A stretch of 64,000 nucleotides of DNA from Bacillota bacterium (GTDB lineage Bacteria > Bacillota > Clostridia > Peptostreptococcales > Anaerovoracaceae). The DNA lies in assembly GCA_029006195.1 (NCBI GenBank), contig JAQXGH010000019.1, forward strand, positions 1 to 64,000, written 5' to 3'. Positions 42,161 through 51,352 of the stretch are shown one piece after another. How positions within the stretch are numbered: the first letter of the stretch is position 1; the number at the start of each line of letters is the position of its first letter. A program made the position numbers and the translations under genes. Below the pieces are notes generated by a model. That model worked only from the letters and a program-made list of their open reading frames with translations. It made no database searches and was not told the origin of the DNA.

Positions 42161-42664
42161 CTAATGTGGATCGACTATTTCCAGCTTTCCTCCACACTTA
42201 CACTTGTAATTATCTATGTTCTTGGCCACTGCTCCCATGCGTATTCTAGGGAATTCTTTGCCGCATGATTTGCATTTAATAATGTATTTTGTTCTTCCTA
42301 AAGGACTCTTTTCTGGCAGACCCATTTCTTCAAATTTCGAGGTAGTCTTTATATTGTAGCCATACTTTTTATTCATTATTTCTGCATATTCCTTCCAAGT
42401 ATCACTGTGCTTGAAAGATTTCTTAGCAGTGTGGAGAACTTCGTGAGCTACTACGCTTCTTATTGCCATATCATCAGCATCCAGAAGGAACTCACTTATT
42501 TCGATGACGAATACGCCACCAACAGTTTTACAGCATCCGAATCTTCTTCTTGGTCTAGGATTAACATATACATGTTCTTCTATCTTATTTGAAATCGGGA
42601 TTCCTGCTGCTTTCGCCTCGCGAATAACACTCGCAAGTACTTTATCAATATCTCTCTTATCCAT
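42161..42664 (-). CDS. SprT-like zinc metallopeptidase domain protein
   Basis: A 167-residue protein with the metallopeptidase motif HEVLHT (HExxH) and a following KHSDTWKEY, as in SprT/Spartan-type domains, plus a C-terminal zinc ribbon (CKSCGKEF and CKCGG). The Spartan group acts on DNA-protein crosslinks in eukaryotes; the bacterial role is poorly known. The start could be the GTG at 42673 or the ATG at 42664; neither has a strong ribosome binding site. It is downstream of parB with a parS-like site in between. Confidence 0.8.
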   Translation of the reverse strand: MDKRDIDKVLASVIREAKAAGIPISNKIEEHVYVNPRPRRRFGCCKTVGGVFVIEISEFLLDADDMAIRSVVAHEVLHTAKKSFKHSDTWKEYAEIMNKKYGYNIKTTSKFEEMGLPEKSPLGRTKYIIKCKSCGKEFPRIRMGAVAKNIDNYKCKCGGKLEIVDPH

Positions 42665-42688
42665 TGAAATCACTCACTTTCACGCATT

Positions 42689-42704
42689 TGTTTCATGTGA
42701 AACA
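42689..42704. promoter_or_regulatory. parS-like site (one mismatch)
   Basis: TGTTTCATGTGAAACA differs from the parS consensus TGTTTCACGTGAAACA at one central position. It lies in the gap between parB and the sprT-like gene, about 1.9 kb from the perfect site. Confidence 0.8.
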
Positions 42705-42734
42705 TTATATATTTTGTCCTGTGAAATAATTGAT

Positions 42735-43706
42735 TTATCCGAGAGTTTTCAGCAGTTCTATGAGTCTTTCTAGCTCTTCTCTGCTGTAATATTCAATCTC
42801 AATCTTCCCCTTCTTGCCAGACTTTTTAAGATTTACCTTAGTACCCAGAGCATTCTTAAGATCTTCTTCAAGTCTCTTCTCATCAGCACTCTTCTGAGCT
42901 TTCTTTCTACTTGCTTTCTTAGGATCCTTCTTAGCTTCCCCTGCCAGCTTTTCGATTTGTCTAACAGAAAGGCCCTCTTCTGCTGTTCTGTTTGCTAAGA
43001 TGATCTGTGTGTTTTCATCCTTTATAGCAGCTAAAGCTCTAGCATGTCCTGTCGTAATTTTACCTGCTTCGGTAAGATTTCTTACTACTTCAGGGAGTTT
43101 AAGGAGTCTTAGGCTATTTGTGATATAAGGTCTGCTCTTACCCACGCTGATTGATACCTGTTCCTGTGTAAGGCCATAAGTCTCAATCATCTGCTTAATT
43201 CCTTCTGCTTCTTCGATAGGATTAAGGTCTTCTCTCTGCATGTTTTCGATTATAGCGAGAAGCATGTTTTCTTCATCGCTAAGTTCTCTTATAATGCAAG
43301 GAATTTTCTTAAGTGCTATGAGTCTGGCAGCTCTCCATCTTCTTTCACCTGCTACGATTTCATAACCCTTATCCATCTTTCTTAAGACGATAGGCTGAAT
43401 GAGTCCGTGCTGTTTAATTGATTCTGCCAGTTCCTGAAGTTTCTCTTCGTCAAAATGCTTTCTAGGCTGTGTAGCATTTGGCTTTATATCATTAATATCT
43501 ATATAAAGCACTCCTGATTCATCTGCTTCTTCATTTTTTACCTGAGATTTATTCTCGGACTTATTAGTATCAGCTGCAGGCTTATCTTCTGTAACTGATT
43601 CATTTTCTTTCTTATTTTCTTTAGCAGGAGTAGGATTAATTTCTACATCTCCGAATAAAGCGTCTAAACCTCTACCTAACCCTCTACTCTTCTTAGATGC
43701 TGCCAT
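42735..43706 (-). CDS. parB: Chromosome-partitioning protein ParB
   Basis: A 323-residue ParB (Spo0J). After the start SRGLGRGLDALFGD there is an acidic low-complexity linker (about 25-65), then the CTPase/ParB-N domain with IVAGERRWRAARL and ENMQREDLNPIEEA, the helix-turn-helix (GLTQEQVSISVGKSRPYITNSLRLL) and a basic C-terminal dimerisation domain. It binds the parS sites found on both sides of the operon and spreads to load SMC. It overlaps parA by one base. Confidence 0.96.
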   Translation of the reverse strand: MAASKKSRGLGRGLDALFGDVEINPTPAKENKKENESVTEDKPAADTNKSENKSQVKNEEADESGVLYIDINDIKPNATQPRKHFDEEKLQELAESIKQHGLIQPIVLRKMDKGYEIVAGERRWRAARLIALKKIPCIIRELSDEENMLLAIIENMQREDLNPIEEAEGIKQMIETYGLTQEQVSISVGKSRPYITNSLRLLKLPEVVRNLTEAGKITTGHARALAAIKDENTQIILANRTAEEGLSVRQIEKLAGEAKKDPKKASRKKAQKSADEKRLEEDLKNALGTKVNLKKSGKKGKIEIEYYSREELERLIELLKTLG

Positions 43707-44479
43707 TATAATGCTCCTTCAAGTTCCAGAAATTCGTCAGCGAAATCCATATATGCAATTGCACCTGTTGACTTAGGATCATACTGAATTACAGGTAATC
43801 CATAACTTGGTGCTTCTGCTAATCTAACATTTCTAGGAATTACTGTAGTATATACTTTCTCTTTGAAGTATTTCTTTACTTCTTCTACAACCTGAATTGA
43901 AAGATTTGTTCTACCATCGAACATGCTTAAAATTACACCTTCGATTTCCAGATCAGGATTCATGTTTCTTTTTACGATATCAATTGTACTCATCAGCTGA
44001 CTTACACCTTCAAGTGCATAGAATTCACACTGAATTGGAATCAGTACTGAATCTACTGCTGTAAGTGAATTAATTGTAAGGATACCTAATGATGGTGGAC
44101 AATCTACGAAAATATAATCATATTTTGGTTTCAGAATGTCTATTGCCATCTTAAGCCTTTTTTCTCTACCTGGTCTGCTGATAAGCTCAACTTCTGCACC
44201 TGCAAGCTGTACGCTAGCTGGCATAATGTCGAGATTTTCAACGGTTGTAGGGAGTATTGCTTCTTCTGGATGATGGTTATCATCAATCAGGATTTCATGT
44301 GTTGTTACATCAAGATCTTTCTTTGAGATACCAACTCCACTTGTTGTATTTCCCTGAGGATCTATATCTAGTATAAGGACTTTCTTACCTTTAATAGCAA
44401 GACTTGCAGCCAGATTTATGTTTGTTGTAGTTTTACCAACTCCACCTTTCTGGTTGAATATAGCTATTGCTTTTCCCAC
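43706..44479 (-). CDS. parA: Chromosome-partitioning ATPase ParA (Soj)
   Basis: A 257-residue ParA-family ATPase. The deviant Walker A loop KGGVGKTTTNINLAASLA is at 11-28 and the Walker B region is FVDCPPSLGILTIN. Only a short N-terminus precedes the ATPase domain, as in chromosomal Soj proteins, which also modulate DnaA. It is the first gene of the pair, with AGGAGG before the start. Confidence 0.97.
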   Translation of the reverse strand: MGKAIAIFNQKGGVGKTTTNINLAASLAIKGKKVLILDIDPQGNTTSGVGISKKDLDVTTHEILIDDNHHPEEAILPTTVENLDIMPASVQLAGAEVELISRPGREKRLKMAIDILKPKYDYIFVDCPPSLGILTINSLTAVDSVLIPIQCEFYALEGVSQLMSTIDIVKRNMNPDLEIEGVILSMFDGRTNLSIQVVEEVKKYFKEKVYTTVIPRNVRLAEAPSYGLPVIQYDPKSTGAIAYMDFADEFLELEGAL

Positions 44480-44558
44480 GTTATTACCTCCTATACATAA
44501 TTTCCTTACACATTATATTACAACTTATTTTATAAAGCTATCATTTTCACAAAAAAAA

Positions 44559-44587
44559 CACAGTCAATGTTACACACATAGACTGTG
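44559..44587 (-). terminator. Terminator of rsmG
   Basis: CACAGTC (44559-44565) pairs with GACTGTG (44581-44587), and the stem is followed leftward by eight T. It separates the rsmG unit from parA-parB. Confidence 0.85.
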
Positions 44588-44589
44588 AA

Positions 44590-44605
44590 TGTTTCACGTG
44601 AAACA
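44590..44605. promoter_or_regulatory. Perfect parS site
   Basis: TGTTTCACGTGAAACA, an exact match to the 16-bp parS palindrome, lies between the rsmG stop codon and its terminator. It is about 7 kb from oriC, where ParB nucleation is expected. Confidence 0.95.
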
Positions 44606-44610
44606 ATTGC

Positions 44611-45321
44611 TTATTTTATAGGATTCTTGGACGGTGTACCCGCCTTTCTAGGGTATGATTTTGGAGTTTTCTTAATTTTTTTTAAGAAAACTAAAGTGTG
44701 TTCGAAACCAGTATTTTCCATTTTTGGATATTCAATTCTTACTTCTCCGCCGCCTAATCTTTCAATAGCAGTACTAGCTTCAGCTATTTCGTCATCACAA
44801 TCAGGACCCTTATAAGCTATAAATGCTCCGCCCTCTTTAACAAATGGAATGCAGTATTCCGAAAGAGTACTCATATTAGCTACAGCTCTGGAAACGCAGA
44901 TATCAAAACTTTCTCTTAAATCCTTTTGACGAGCCAGTTCCTCTGCCCTGCCGTGTATAGCCTTTACATTTCCAATACCAATTTCATCACACAAATTCCG
45001 AATAACTTTAATTCTCTTATTCAGTGAATCCATGAGAACAAATTCTTTATCTGGGAAAGCAATGGCGAGAGGAATTCCAGGGAAGCCACCACCAGTTCCT
45101 ACATCTATAATAGTAGTAGCACTAAGAAATTCTTCATAGTCCGCACAGAGAAGCGAATCAATATAATGCTTCTGTACAAATTCATCTCTATCAGTAATTG
45201 CAGTAAGATTGATGCTTTCGTTAAGCTCAAGGATTCTATTCATGTATGCTTCATACTGGTTGATCTGCTCATCTGTAAATTCGATATTAAGTTTTGTCAG
45301 TGCTTTCTTAAGATTGTCCAT
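44611..45321 (-). CDS. rsmG: 16S rRNA (guanine-527-N7)-methyltransferase RsmG
   Basis: A 236-residue SAM-dependent methyltransferase that modifies G527 of 16S r[22 protein letters not shown] near 72-90 is the SAM-binding motif [15 protein letters not shown] and GAFIAYKGP are also typical. The start overlaps the mnmG end by 14 bp. The C-terminal tail [20 protein letters not shown] is basic. Confidence 0.96.
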   Translation of the reverse strand: MDNLKKALTKLNIEFTDEQINQYEAYMNRILELNESINLTAITDRDEFVQKHYIDSLLCADYEEFLSATTIIDVGTGGGFPGIPLAIAFPDKEFVLMDSLNKRIKVIRNLCDEIGIGNVKAIHGRAEELARQKDLRESFDICVSRAVANMSTLSEYCIPFVKEGGAFIAYKGPDCDDEIAEASTAIERLGGGEVRIEYPKMENTGFEHTLVFLKKIKKTPKSYPRKAGTPSKNPIK

Positions 45322-47197
45322 TTCTCATCCTTCTATTTTTCTCAAGCCAAATCATAAGTACATTAATATCAGATGGTGATACACCTGATATTCTTGATGC
45401 CTGTCCTATTGATAAAGGCTTCATATCATTGAGTTTCTGTCTAGCCTCAATTCTTAATCCTTCGATTTGTGAATAATCGATATCTGGACTAAGTTTTCTA
45501 CCTTCTAGTCTCCTGAACTTTTCTATCTGTTGCTGCTGCTTCATGATATAACCTTCATACTTTATCTGAACTTCCATCATTGTTTTCTGATGATGTGAAA
45601 GTGAAGGTCTTTCAGTATCTATGAAAGCAGTATCATCATAAGTAATTTCTGGTCTCTTTAATATTTCTATAAGTGGAGTGCCACCTGTAATAGGTGTACT
45701 TCCATTATTTTCCAACAATTCATTTATCTGTTCGGGCTTAACTATGAGCTTCTTAAGTCTTTCAGTTTCAGCCTCAACAATCTCTTTTTTAGCTTTATAT
45801 CTAGCAAAACGCTCTTCTGTAACCAGTCCAGCCTCATATCCCTTCTCTGTCAAACGCAAATCTGCGTTGTCTTGGCGGAGAACCAGCCTATATTCCGCTC
45901 TGCTGGTCATAATTCTATAAGGTTCATTAGTACCTTTAGTAATCAAATCGTCTATTAGAACGCCAATATAAGCCTCGCTTCTGTCGAGAACGAACGGATT
46001 TTTTCCATTTAATTTAAAAACAGCATTAATTCCGGCTATAAGACCCTGTGCTGCAGCCTCTTCATAACCTGAACTTCCATTAAATTGTCCTGCGCAGAAA
46101 AGATTTTCGATAGTTTTATTTTCTAAGCTTATCTTTAAATTCAGCGGATCTATGCAGTCATATTCGATAGCATATGCAGGTCTAACAATTTTTAAATTTT
46201 CAAGACCCTCAATCGATTTATAAAATTGCTCCTGTACATCTTCTGGTAAACTTGATGACATACCCTGGATATACATTTCGTCAGTATATAAACCCTCAGG
46301 TTCAATAAATAACTGATGTCTTTTTTTATCAGCAAATCTATTTACCTTATCTTCAATTGAAGGGCAATATCTAGGACCAACACCTTCTATCTGTCCACCA
46401 AATAATGCAGATCTATGGAAGTTTTCTCTGATGATCCTATGAGTTTCTTCATTAGTATATGTAAGCCAACACTTAATTTGATTATCACCGATTTCATCAT
46501 TCATGAAAGAGAAAGGTACTACTACTTCATCCCCTTCCTGTGGAATCATCTTATCATAATCAAAAGAATCAGCTAATGCTCTGGCAGGAGTACCTGTTTT
46601 GAATCTTCTCATAGGAAGACCATATTCTCTTAATCTCTGTGCCAGAACTGTTGATGGAGCCAGTCCATCCGGACCACTCTTATATACACTTTCCCCAATA
46701 AATACTTTACCGGCAAGGAAAGTTCCTGTAGCCAGGATTACAGCCTTTGCAGTATAATATGCTCCCGTTTTCAGGATGACACCGGAGGCTTTACCATCTT
46801 CTATAATAAGATCAATTACTTCACCCTGCTTAAGATCGAGATTTTCGACTTTCTCGATAGTTTTCTTCATTTCTATATGATACTGATTTTTATCAGCCTG
46901 CGCTCTAAGTGAATGAACCGCAGGTCCCTTAGCAGTATTGAGCATACGACTCTGGATGAATGTCTTATCAATATTAAGACCCATCTGACCGCCAAGAGCA
47001 TCAATTTCTCTAACAAGATGGCCCTTACCTGTTCCGCCTATTGATGGATTACATGCCATCATTGCAACTGCTTCCAAATTAATAGAAAGCATTAAAGTTT
47101 TCTTACCCATTCTAGCTGCAGCAAGACCAGCTTCACATCCAGCATGTCCAGCGCCAACAACTATAATGTCGTATTCTCCCATTAAATACTTATTCAT
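45308..47197 (-). CDS. mnmG: tRNA uridine-5-carboxymethylaminomethyl modification enzyme MnmG
   Basis: A 629-residue FAD protein that acts with MnmE to modify U34 of several tRNAs. [19 protein letters not shown] binds [28 protein letters not shown] and [13 protein letters not shown] are hallmark blocks, and the C-terminal tail [14 protein letters not shown] binds the partner. It lies 10 bp after mnmE. Confidence 0.97.
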   Translation of the reverse strand: MNKYLMGEYDIIVVGAGHAGCEAGLAAARMGKKTLMLSINLEAVAMMACNPSIGGTGKGHLVREIDALGGQMGLNIDKTFIQSRMLNTAKGPAVHSLRAQADKNQYHIEMKKTIEKVENLDLKQGEVIDLIIEDGKASGVILKTGAYYTAKAVILATGTFLAGKVFIGESVYKSGPDGLAPSTVLAQRLREYGLPMRRFKTGTPARALADSFDYDKMIPQEGDEVVVPFSFMNDEIGDNQIKCWLTYTNEETHRIIRENFHRSALFGGQIEGVGPRYCPSIEDKVNRFADKKRHQLFIEPEGLYTDEMYIQGMSSSLPEDVQEQFYKSIEGLENLKIVRPAYAIEYDCIDPLNLKISLENKTIENLFCAGQFNGSSGYEEAAAQGLIAGINAVFKLNGKNPFVLDRSEAYIGVLIDDLITKGTNEPYRIMTSRAEYRLVLRQDNADLRLTEKGYEAGLVTEERFARYKAKKEIVEAETERLKKLIVKPEQINELLENNGSTPITGGTPLIEILKRPEITYDDTAFIDTERPSLSHHQKTMMEVQIKYEGYIMKQQQQIEKFRRLEGRKLSPDIDYSQIEGLRIEARQKLNDMKPLSIGQASRISGVSPSDINVLMIWLEKNRRMRNGQS

Positions 47198-47206
47198 CTA
47201 ATTACC

Positions 47207-48580
47207 CTACTTTCCTAGACAGAATCTAGAAAATACTTCATTTATTACATCATCTGAAACTGTATTACCAGTTATTTCTCCGAGAAAATCGTACGCATCT
47301 CTAATGTCACATTCAGCGAAATCGAGAGCTGATCCCATTTTAGCAGCATTAAGTGCACTATTTAAGCTAGCCAATGCCCTATTAAGAAGATCAATATGTC
47401 TAACATTATTAACCATAGCGCTATCTCCCTGACTAACCTTTCCACCATAAACATTACTTTCTATAATGTCTTCAATTTCATCAAGACCAGTGCCATTAAT
47501 AAGAGCAGCTACAACTATATCGCTATTAGGCGATATAGTTTTAATATGTGCAAAATCTATAAGCGATTCCTTATCAGCTTTGTTGATAATTATCATAGAC
47601 TTCTTAGAATTTATATAGTCAATCAATTCTAAATCAGAATCAGTAAGATTTTCACTTCCATCAACAACCATGATCACATAGTCTGCTTTATTAAATGCAT
47701 CCTTACTCTTCTCTATACCAATTCTTTCTATCTCGTCTTCCGTTTCTCTAATGCCTGCTGTATCAATAAGGTTAACTGGAATATTTCTTATGTTAACTGT
47801 TTCTTCAATCGTATCCCTAGTTGTTCCAGGAATATCAGTTACGATAGCTCTGTTTTCTCTAAGTAAACAATTGAGAAGTGATGACTTACCAACATTAGGT
47901 CTGCCAACAATAGCAACATTTAAACCGTCCCTTATAAGTCTGCCAGCGTCAGCTCCTTCAAGGATTTTCTTAACCATAGATATAGCTGTTTCAGTATCAC
48001 CTATTAACTTATTATAAGTCAATTCTTCTATATCCTCATCTGGATAATCGATATTAACAGCAATTTCTACCTGTATATCAAGCAGCAGTTTCAGAACTTC
48101 ATTTACCTTAGAAGATACTGAACCTTCAAGCTGCGAAAGTGCAACATCAAAACTTTTTTCTGTCTTTGCCTTAATAAGATCAATTACTGCTTCAGCCTGT
48201 GATAAATCAAGTCTTCCATTAAAGAAAGCTCTTTCAGTAAACTCACCAGGTTCTGCAAGTCTGGCTCCTGACGCAAGAATAAGTTCCAAAGTTTTATTTA
48301 ATGAAACCATGCTCCCATGACAATTAATTTCAACAACATCCTCAGCAGTATAAGTATGCGGCCCCTTCATATAAACAGCCATTACTTCATCTACTGTGCT
48401 CCCCTTTCTATAGTCAACGATCTTACCATATGTGAGATATTTATTTTTTATAGCACCTTTACAAACGAAAATTTTATTAAGAATTTCCAGAGATTTTTCT
48501 CCACTAATTCTAACAATTCCTATTCCGCCTTCACCATATGCTGTTGAAATAGCAGCAATTGTATCTTCAAAATTAATCAT
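47207..48580 (-). CDS. mnmE: tRNA modification GTPase MnmE
   Basis: A 457-residue protein with an N-terminal tetrahydrofolate-binding domain (MINFEDTIAAISTAYGEGGIGIVRISG start), a helical domain and a Ras-like G domain with GRPNVGKSSLLN, DIPGTTRD, DTAGIRE and NKAD. The C-terminus FCLGK carries the catalytic CxGK motif. It forms a complex with MnmG, encoded directly downstream. Confidence 0.97.
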   Translation of the reverse strand: MINFEDTIAAISTAYGEGGIGIVRISGEKSLEILNKIFVCKGAIKNKYLTYGKIVDYRKGSTVDEVMAVYMKGPHTYTAEDVVEINCHGSMVSLNKTLELILASGARLAEPGEFTERAFFNGRLDLSQAEAVIDLIKAKTEKSFDVALSQLEGSVSSKVNEVLKLLLDIQVEIAVNIDYPDEDIEELTYNKLIGDTETAISMVKKILEGADAGRLIRDGLNVAIVGRPNVGKSSLLNCLLRENRAIVTDIPGTTRDTIEETVNIRNIPVNLIDTAGIRETEDEIERIGIEKSKDAFNKADYVIMVVDGSENLTDSDLELIDYINSKKSMIIINKADKESLIDFAHIKTISPNSDIVVAALINGTGLDEIEDIIESNVYGGKVSQGDSAMVNNVRHIDLLNRALASLNSALNAAKMGSALDFAECDIRDAYDFLGEITGNTVSDDVINEVFSRFCLGK

Positions 48581-48588
48581 AATTCCTC

Positions 48589-48620
48589 TGTAATAAAACA
48601 GGTCCGCTTAAAGCGGACCT
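48589..48620 (-). terminator. Terminator after jag
   Basis: Perfect 10-bp stem AGGTCCGCTT/AAGCGGACCT (48600-48620) followed leftward by GTTTTATTA, 8 bp past the jag stop. It separates the rpmH-to-jag unit from mnmE. Confidence 0.8.
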
Positions 48621-48628
48621 TATTTCAG

Positions 48629-49462
48629 TTATTTCTTAAGTTCAATAATAACTCTTCTGTAAGGCTCTTCGCCTTCACTTCTTGTAATTACATTATTATT
48701 CTGCTGCAGTGTAGCATGTATAACTTTACGTTCATATGGATTCATAGGTTCAAGTCGTACATATCTTCTTGTCTTTACTACCTTAGCAGCAAGTCTGTTA
48801 GCGAGCTGTTCGAGAGTCTTCTGTCTCTTAGCTCTGTAGTTTTCTGCGTCAAGAACAACCTTAACGTAATTATCCTTATCCTTGTTGATAACAAGGCTAG
48901 TCAGATACTGAATAGCATCCAGAGTCTGTCCTCTCTTACCGATAACAGTACGAGAATCCTTACCCTTCATTTCAACGTATACTACGTTGTCACCTTCTCT
49001 ACATGTAAAGTCGAGAGAAAGTCCCATTTTCTCTGTTACTTCCTTGAGGAAAGTAAGAGCATCATTATCTTCAACAACTGTGAGTCCACTCTTATCAATT
49101 TCATCGAGATTAGCACTTAAGTTGTTATTGTTCCTCATTTTATCCTTAGGAACGTTGTTTCCCTTAGATTTATGATTTCTCTTTTTGTCAAAAGACTTCT
49201 TTTCTCTGACCTTAGTTTCCTGAGGTTTTTCTTCCTGCTTAACTTCAGCCTTTGGAGCTGGAGTAGGTTCAGGCTGCGGAGCAATTTCCGGCTTTTTTAC
49301 TTCTACTCTAACTTTAGCAAGCTTAGAACCAATACCAAAGAATCCCTTTGATGGTTCTTCTAAAACCGTAATCTCAACATCCTCTCTGGAGACTTTAAGA
49401 TCAACAAGGGCGAGTTTAACCGCTTCCTCAACGTCCACACCCCATTTTTCCGAGTAATCCAT
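48629..49462 (-). CDS. jag: RNA-binding protein Jag (KhpB)
   Basis: A 277-residue protein with three parts: an N-terminal Jag domain (DYSEKWGVDVEEAVKLAL... GFFGIGSKLAKVRV), a charged linker at about 60-125, then KH (VIGKRGQTLDAIQYL) and R3H domains (NPYERKVIHATLQ, EPYRRVIIEL). KhpB binds many RNAs with KhpA and is tied to cell elongation. The ATG at 49462 is chosen, with GGAGGAG nine bases upstream; a TTG 18 bp earlier lies in that site. It follows yidC as usual. Confidence 0.94.
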   Translation of the reverse strand: MDYSEKWGVDVEEAVKLALVDLKVSREDVEITVLEEPSKGFFGIGSKLAKVRVEVKKPEIAPQPEPTPAPKAEVKQEEKPQETKVREKKSFDKKRNHKSKGNNVPKDKMRNNNNLSANLDEIDKSGLTVVEDNDALTFLKEVTEKMGLSLDFTCREGDNVVYVEMKGKDSRTVIGKRGQTLDAIQYLTSLVINKDKDNYVKVVLDAENYRAKRQKTLEQLANRLAAKVVKTRRYVRLEPMNPYERKVIHATLQQNNNVITRSEGEEPYRRVIIELKK

Positions 49463-49499
49463 GTATATATACTCCTCCAATAGTGAGATTATTCAATAT

Positions 49500-50243
49500 T
49501 TATTTTTTTAATTTTCTTTCAAGCTTTTCTCTAATCCTTTTTTCTTCCTGCTCTCTCTTAATTTTCTTTCTCAGAGACTGCATATGGATATTAAAGAAAA
49601 TCTGTATAATCTGGCTGACTGCCCAATAAAGTGCAAGGCCTGATGGGAATGATCTTGCCATCCACAGAATCATGATAGGGAAGACGTACTGCATCATCTT
49701 CATCATAGCTTCTGATTGGCCGGCCATAGCGCCGCCGGCACCTGTATCGCTAAGAGCCTTATTCATAGTGAATGCGATGAATGTAGCTACACCAGCAATA
49801 ATAGGTAAAATCCACTTGTCAGGCTGTGATAAATCCTGGATCCAAACAAATGGTTCATGGAAAGCGAAAATCATTGAATCCTTATCAATGTAAAGAATAG
49901 GATTTCTGAGCAGTGCGAAGAGACCCATAATAATAGGCATCTGGATAAGCATAGGAAGGCAACCGCCCATAGGGTTAAAACCTTCTTCCTTATACAGCTC
50001 CTGCATCTTAATGTTCATTGTTTCCTGATCGTTAGCATACTGATTCTGTATTGCCTTCATCTTTGATGACATTTCTGACATCATAGCAGTTGATTTTGTC
50101 TGCTTAATATAAAGCGGATAAAGACAAAGCTTAACGAAAATTGTAAATACGATAATAGTAATACCGTAATTACCGATCAGTCCGTACACAAAGTCAAGCA
50201 AATAGCCCATAGGCTTTGCTATAATACCCAGTATTGTATACAT
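49500..50243 (-). CDS. yidC: Membrane protein insertase YidC
   Basis: A 247-residue Oxa1/YidC-family insertase with the first hydrophobic segment near the N-terminus, GITIIVFTIFVKLCLYPLY, then a basic cytoplasmic coiled region and GGCLPMLIQMPIIMGLFALL, with further membrane segments and a basic C-tail (KKIKREQEEKRIREKLERKLKK by position 225-247). The substrate-groove Arg of many homologues appears as Lys (FVKL). There is no clear lipobox. It lies 14 bp after yidD. Confidence 0.95.
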   Translation of the reverse strand: MYTILGIIAKPMGYLLDFVYGLIGNYGITIIVFTIFVKLCLYPLYIKQTKSTAMMSEMSSKMKAIQNQYANDQETMNIKMQELYKEEGFNPMGGCLPMLIQMPIIMGLFALLRNPILYIDKDSMIFAFHEPFVWIQDLSQPDKWILPIIAGVATFIAFTMNKALSDTGAGGAMAGQSEAMMKMMQYVFPIMILWMARSFPSGLALYWAVSQIIQIFFNIHMQSLRKKIKREQEEKRIREKLERKLKK

Positions 50244-50257
50244 TAATAATATTCCTC

Positions 50258-50467
50258 CTATTTTAAAGGATCATATCCTCCCTCATGAAAAGGATGACAT
50301 TTAAGCAGCCTTCTCACTCCGAGGTAGCTTCCTTTAAAAAATCCGTATTTTTCCAATGCCTGAATAAAATAAGTTGAGCATGTAGGATAGAACCTGCATC
50401 TTGCAGGAATACAAGGCGAAATGAACTTCTGATAAAATCTTATAAGCAAAATAAGAACATGTTTCAA
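50258..50467 (-). CDS. yidD: Membrane protein insertion efficiency factor YidD
   Basis: A 69-residue member of the YidD (UPF0161) family: [21 protein letters not shown] followed by ALEKYG and the [13 protein letters not shown] ending. It helps membrane insertion with YidC and is encoded between rnpA and yidC in most Firmicutes. It starts 3 bp after rnpA. Confidence 0.95.
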   Translation of the reverse strand: MKHVLILLIRFYQKFISPCIPARCRFYPTCSTYFIQALEKYGFFKGSYLGVRRLLKCHPFHEGGYDPLK

Positions 50468-50470
50468 GTT

Positions 50471-50812
50471 CTACCTCTTTCCTATTAACTTAGACCTTCT
50501 TAAAGCGTTATATAAGGAATAACTTACATCTCTATACTTCCTGCCATTGATCGTATTTCTGGCGATGAATATAAAATCATATCCAATAGGAAGCTCCTCA
50601 CAGAGATTTCTGTAGCTTTCCTTCATTAAACGTTTCGCTCTGTTTCTAAGAACGCTATTACCTACTTTTTTGCTTGCTAAAAAAGCTGTTCTATTATACT
50701 CAAGGTTATTTTTCTTATAAAACAGAACAATATATCTATCTGGTATAGATTTTCCTCTTCGATAAACGCTATCAAAGTCTTGTTTATTTCTTAGTATTTC
50801 CTTTTTTAGCAT
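50471..50812 (-). CDS. rnpA: Ribonuclease P protein component
   Basis: A 113-residue basic protein that supports the RNase P RNA in tRNA 5' maturation. The RNP motif RNRAKRLMKESYR is near 69-81 and FLASKKVGNSVLRNRAKR is typical. It follows rpmH by 42 bp. Confidence 0.96.
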   Translation of the reverse strand: MLKKEILRNKQDFDSVYRRGKSIPDRYIVLFYKKNNLEYNRTAFLASKKVGNSVLRNRAKRLMKESYRNLCEELPIGYDFIFIARNTINGRKYRDVSYSLYNALRRSKLIGKR

Positions 50813-50854
50813 TAATTCAGGTTATGTAGTATTAACAAAGTACACTCTGGTGAA

Positions 50855-50989
50855 CTAAGCTGTTAAACTCTTTCTTCCTCTCTGTCTTCTTCTCTTAAGA
50901 ACGTTTCTACCATTCTTAGTCTTCATTCTCTTTCTGAAACCGTGTTCCTTCTTTCTCTGTCTCTTTTTTGGCTGGTATGTCATCTTCAT
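50855..50989 (-). CDS. rpmH: 50S ribosomal protein L34
   Basis: A 44-residue, very basic protein: it begins [20 protein letters not shown] and continues [20 protein letters not shown], which is plainly L34. AGGAGGT stands 8 bases before the ATG. It heads the rpmH-rnpA-yidD-yidC-jag unit, next to the replication origin. Confidence 0.97.
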   Translation of the reverse strand: MKMTYQPKKRQRKKEHGFRKRMKTKNGRNVLKRRRQRGRKSLTA

Positions 50990-51049
50990 AGCCGTTTACC
51001 TCCTAAATTTCTAAATATTTTCAAAAACGGCATAATTCTCAATTTCAAA

Positions 51050-51284
51050 TTATGCACACATGCTCAAATATTATATAATCAGTCAAATTCTGTGTCAATG
51101 AATTTCGGACGAAGATTCGCTATTTTTCAACGCATAGAGAATTTAAAGAGTTTAAAATAGTACCCTAAACCCTATATGTAGTTGTACCTGTGAAAACTTT
51201 GCACAATTTTATCCACTGGTTGTGGATAAGTATTCTAAACCCGCAAAAATAAACGAAAAATTTTCAACCGAGTATTGTGGATAA
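51050..51284. other. oriC part 1: DnaA-box cluster upstream of dnaA
   Basis: DnaA boxes: TTATGCACA (51050-51058), TTATCCACT (51209-51217, one mismatch), and TGTGGATAA, the reverse of TTATCCACA, at 51221-51229 and 51276-51284. The 363-bp rpmH-dnaA gap holds no genes other than these sites and two promoters. This corresponds to the upstream (incA/B-like) half of bipartite origins. Confidence 0.85.
51070..51098 (-). promoter_or_regulatory. Consensus promoter of the rpmH operon
   Basis: TTGACA (51093-51098) and TATAAT (51070-51075) with a 17-bp spacer on the minus strand: a perfect sigma-70-type promoter. A DnaA box (51050-51058) lies just downstream of its start point. Confidence 0.85.
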
Positions 51285-51294
51285 CTATTTTTGT

Positions 51295-51324
51295 TTGCCT
51301 GTTTTTTGTGTTTTGTTATATTAT
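51295..51324 (+). promoter_or_regulatory. Possible dnaA promoter
   Basis: TTGCCT (51295-51300) and TATTAT (51319-51324) with an 18-bp spacer, about 30 bases before the dnaA ATG and 10 bp after a DnaA box, so DnaA could autoregulate it. Confidence 0.45.
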
Positions 51325-51352
51325 ATATTTACTATATTCGAAAGGTAAAAAG

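Noticed and set aside
51275-51352. Upstream start for dnaA adding 26 hydrophobic residues
   Set aside because: The extension covers a DnaA box and the probable promoter, and the ATG at 51353 has its own ribosome binding site and matches the family start.
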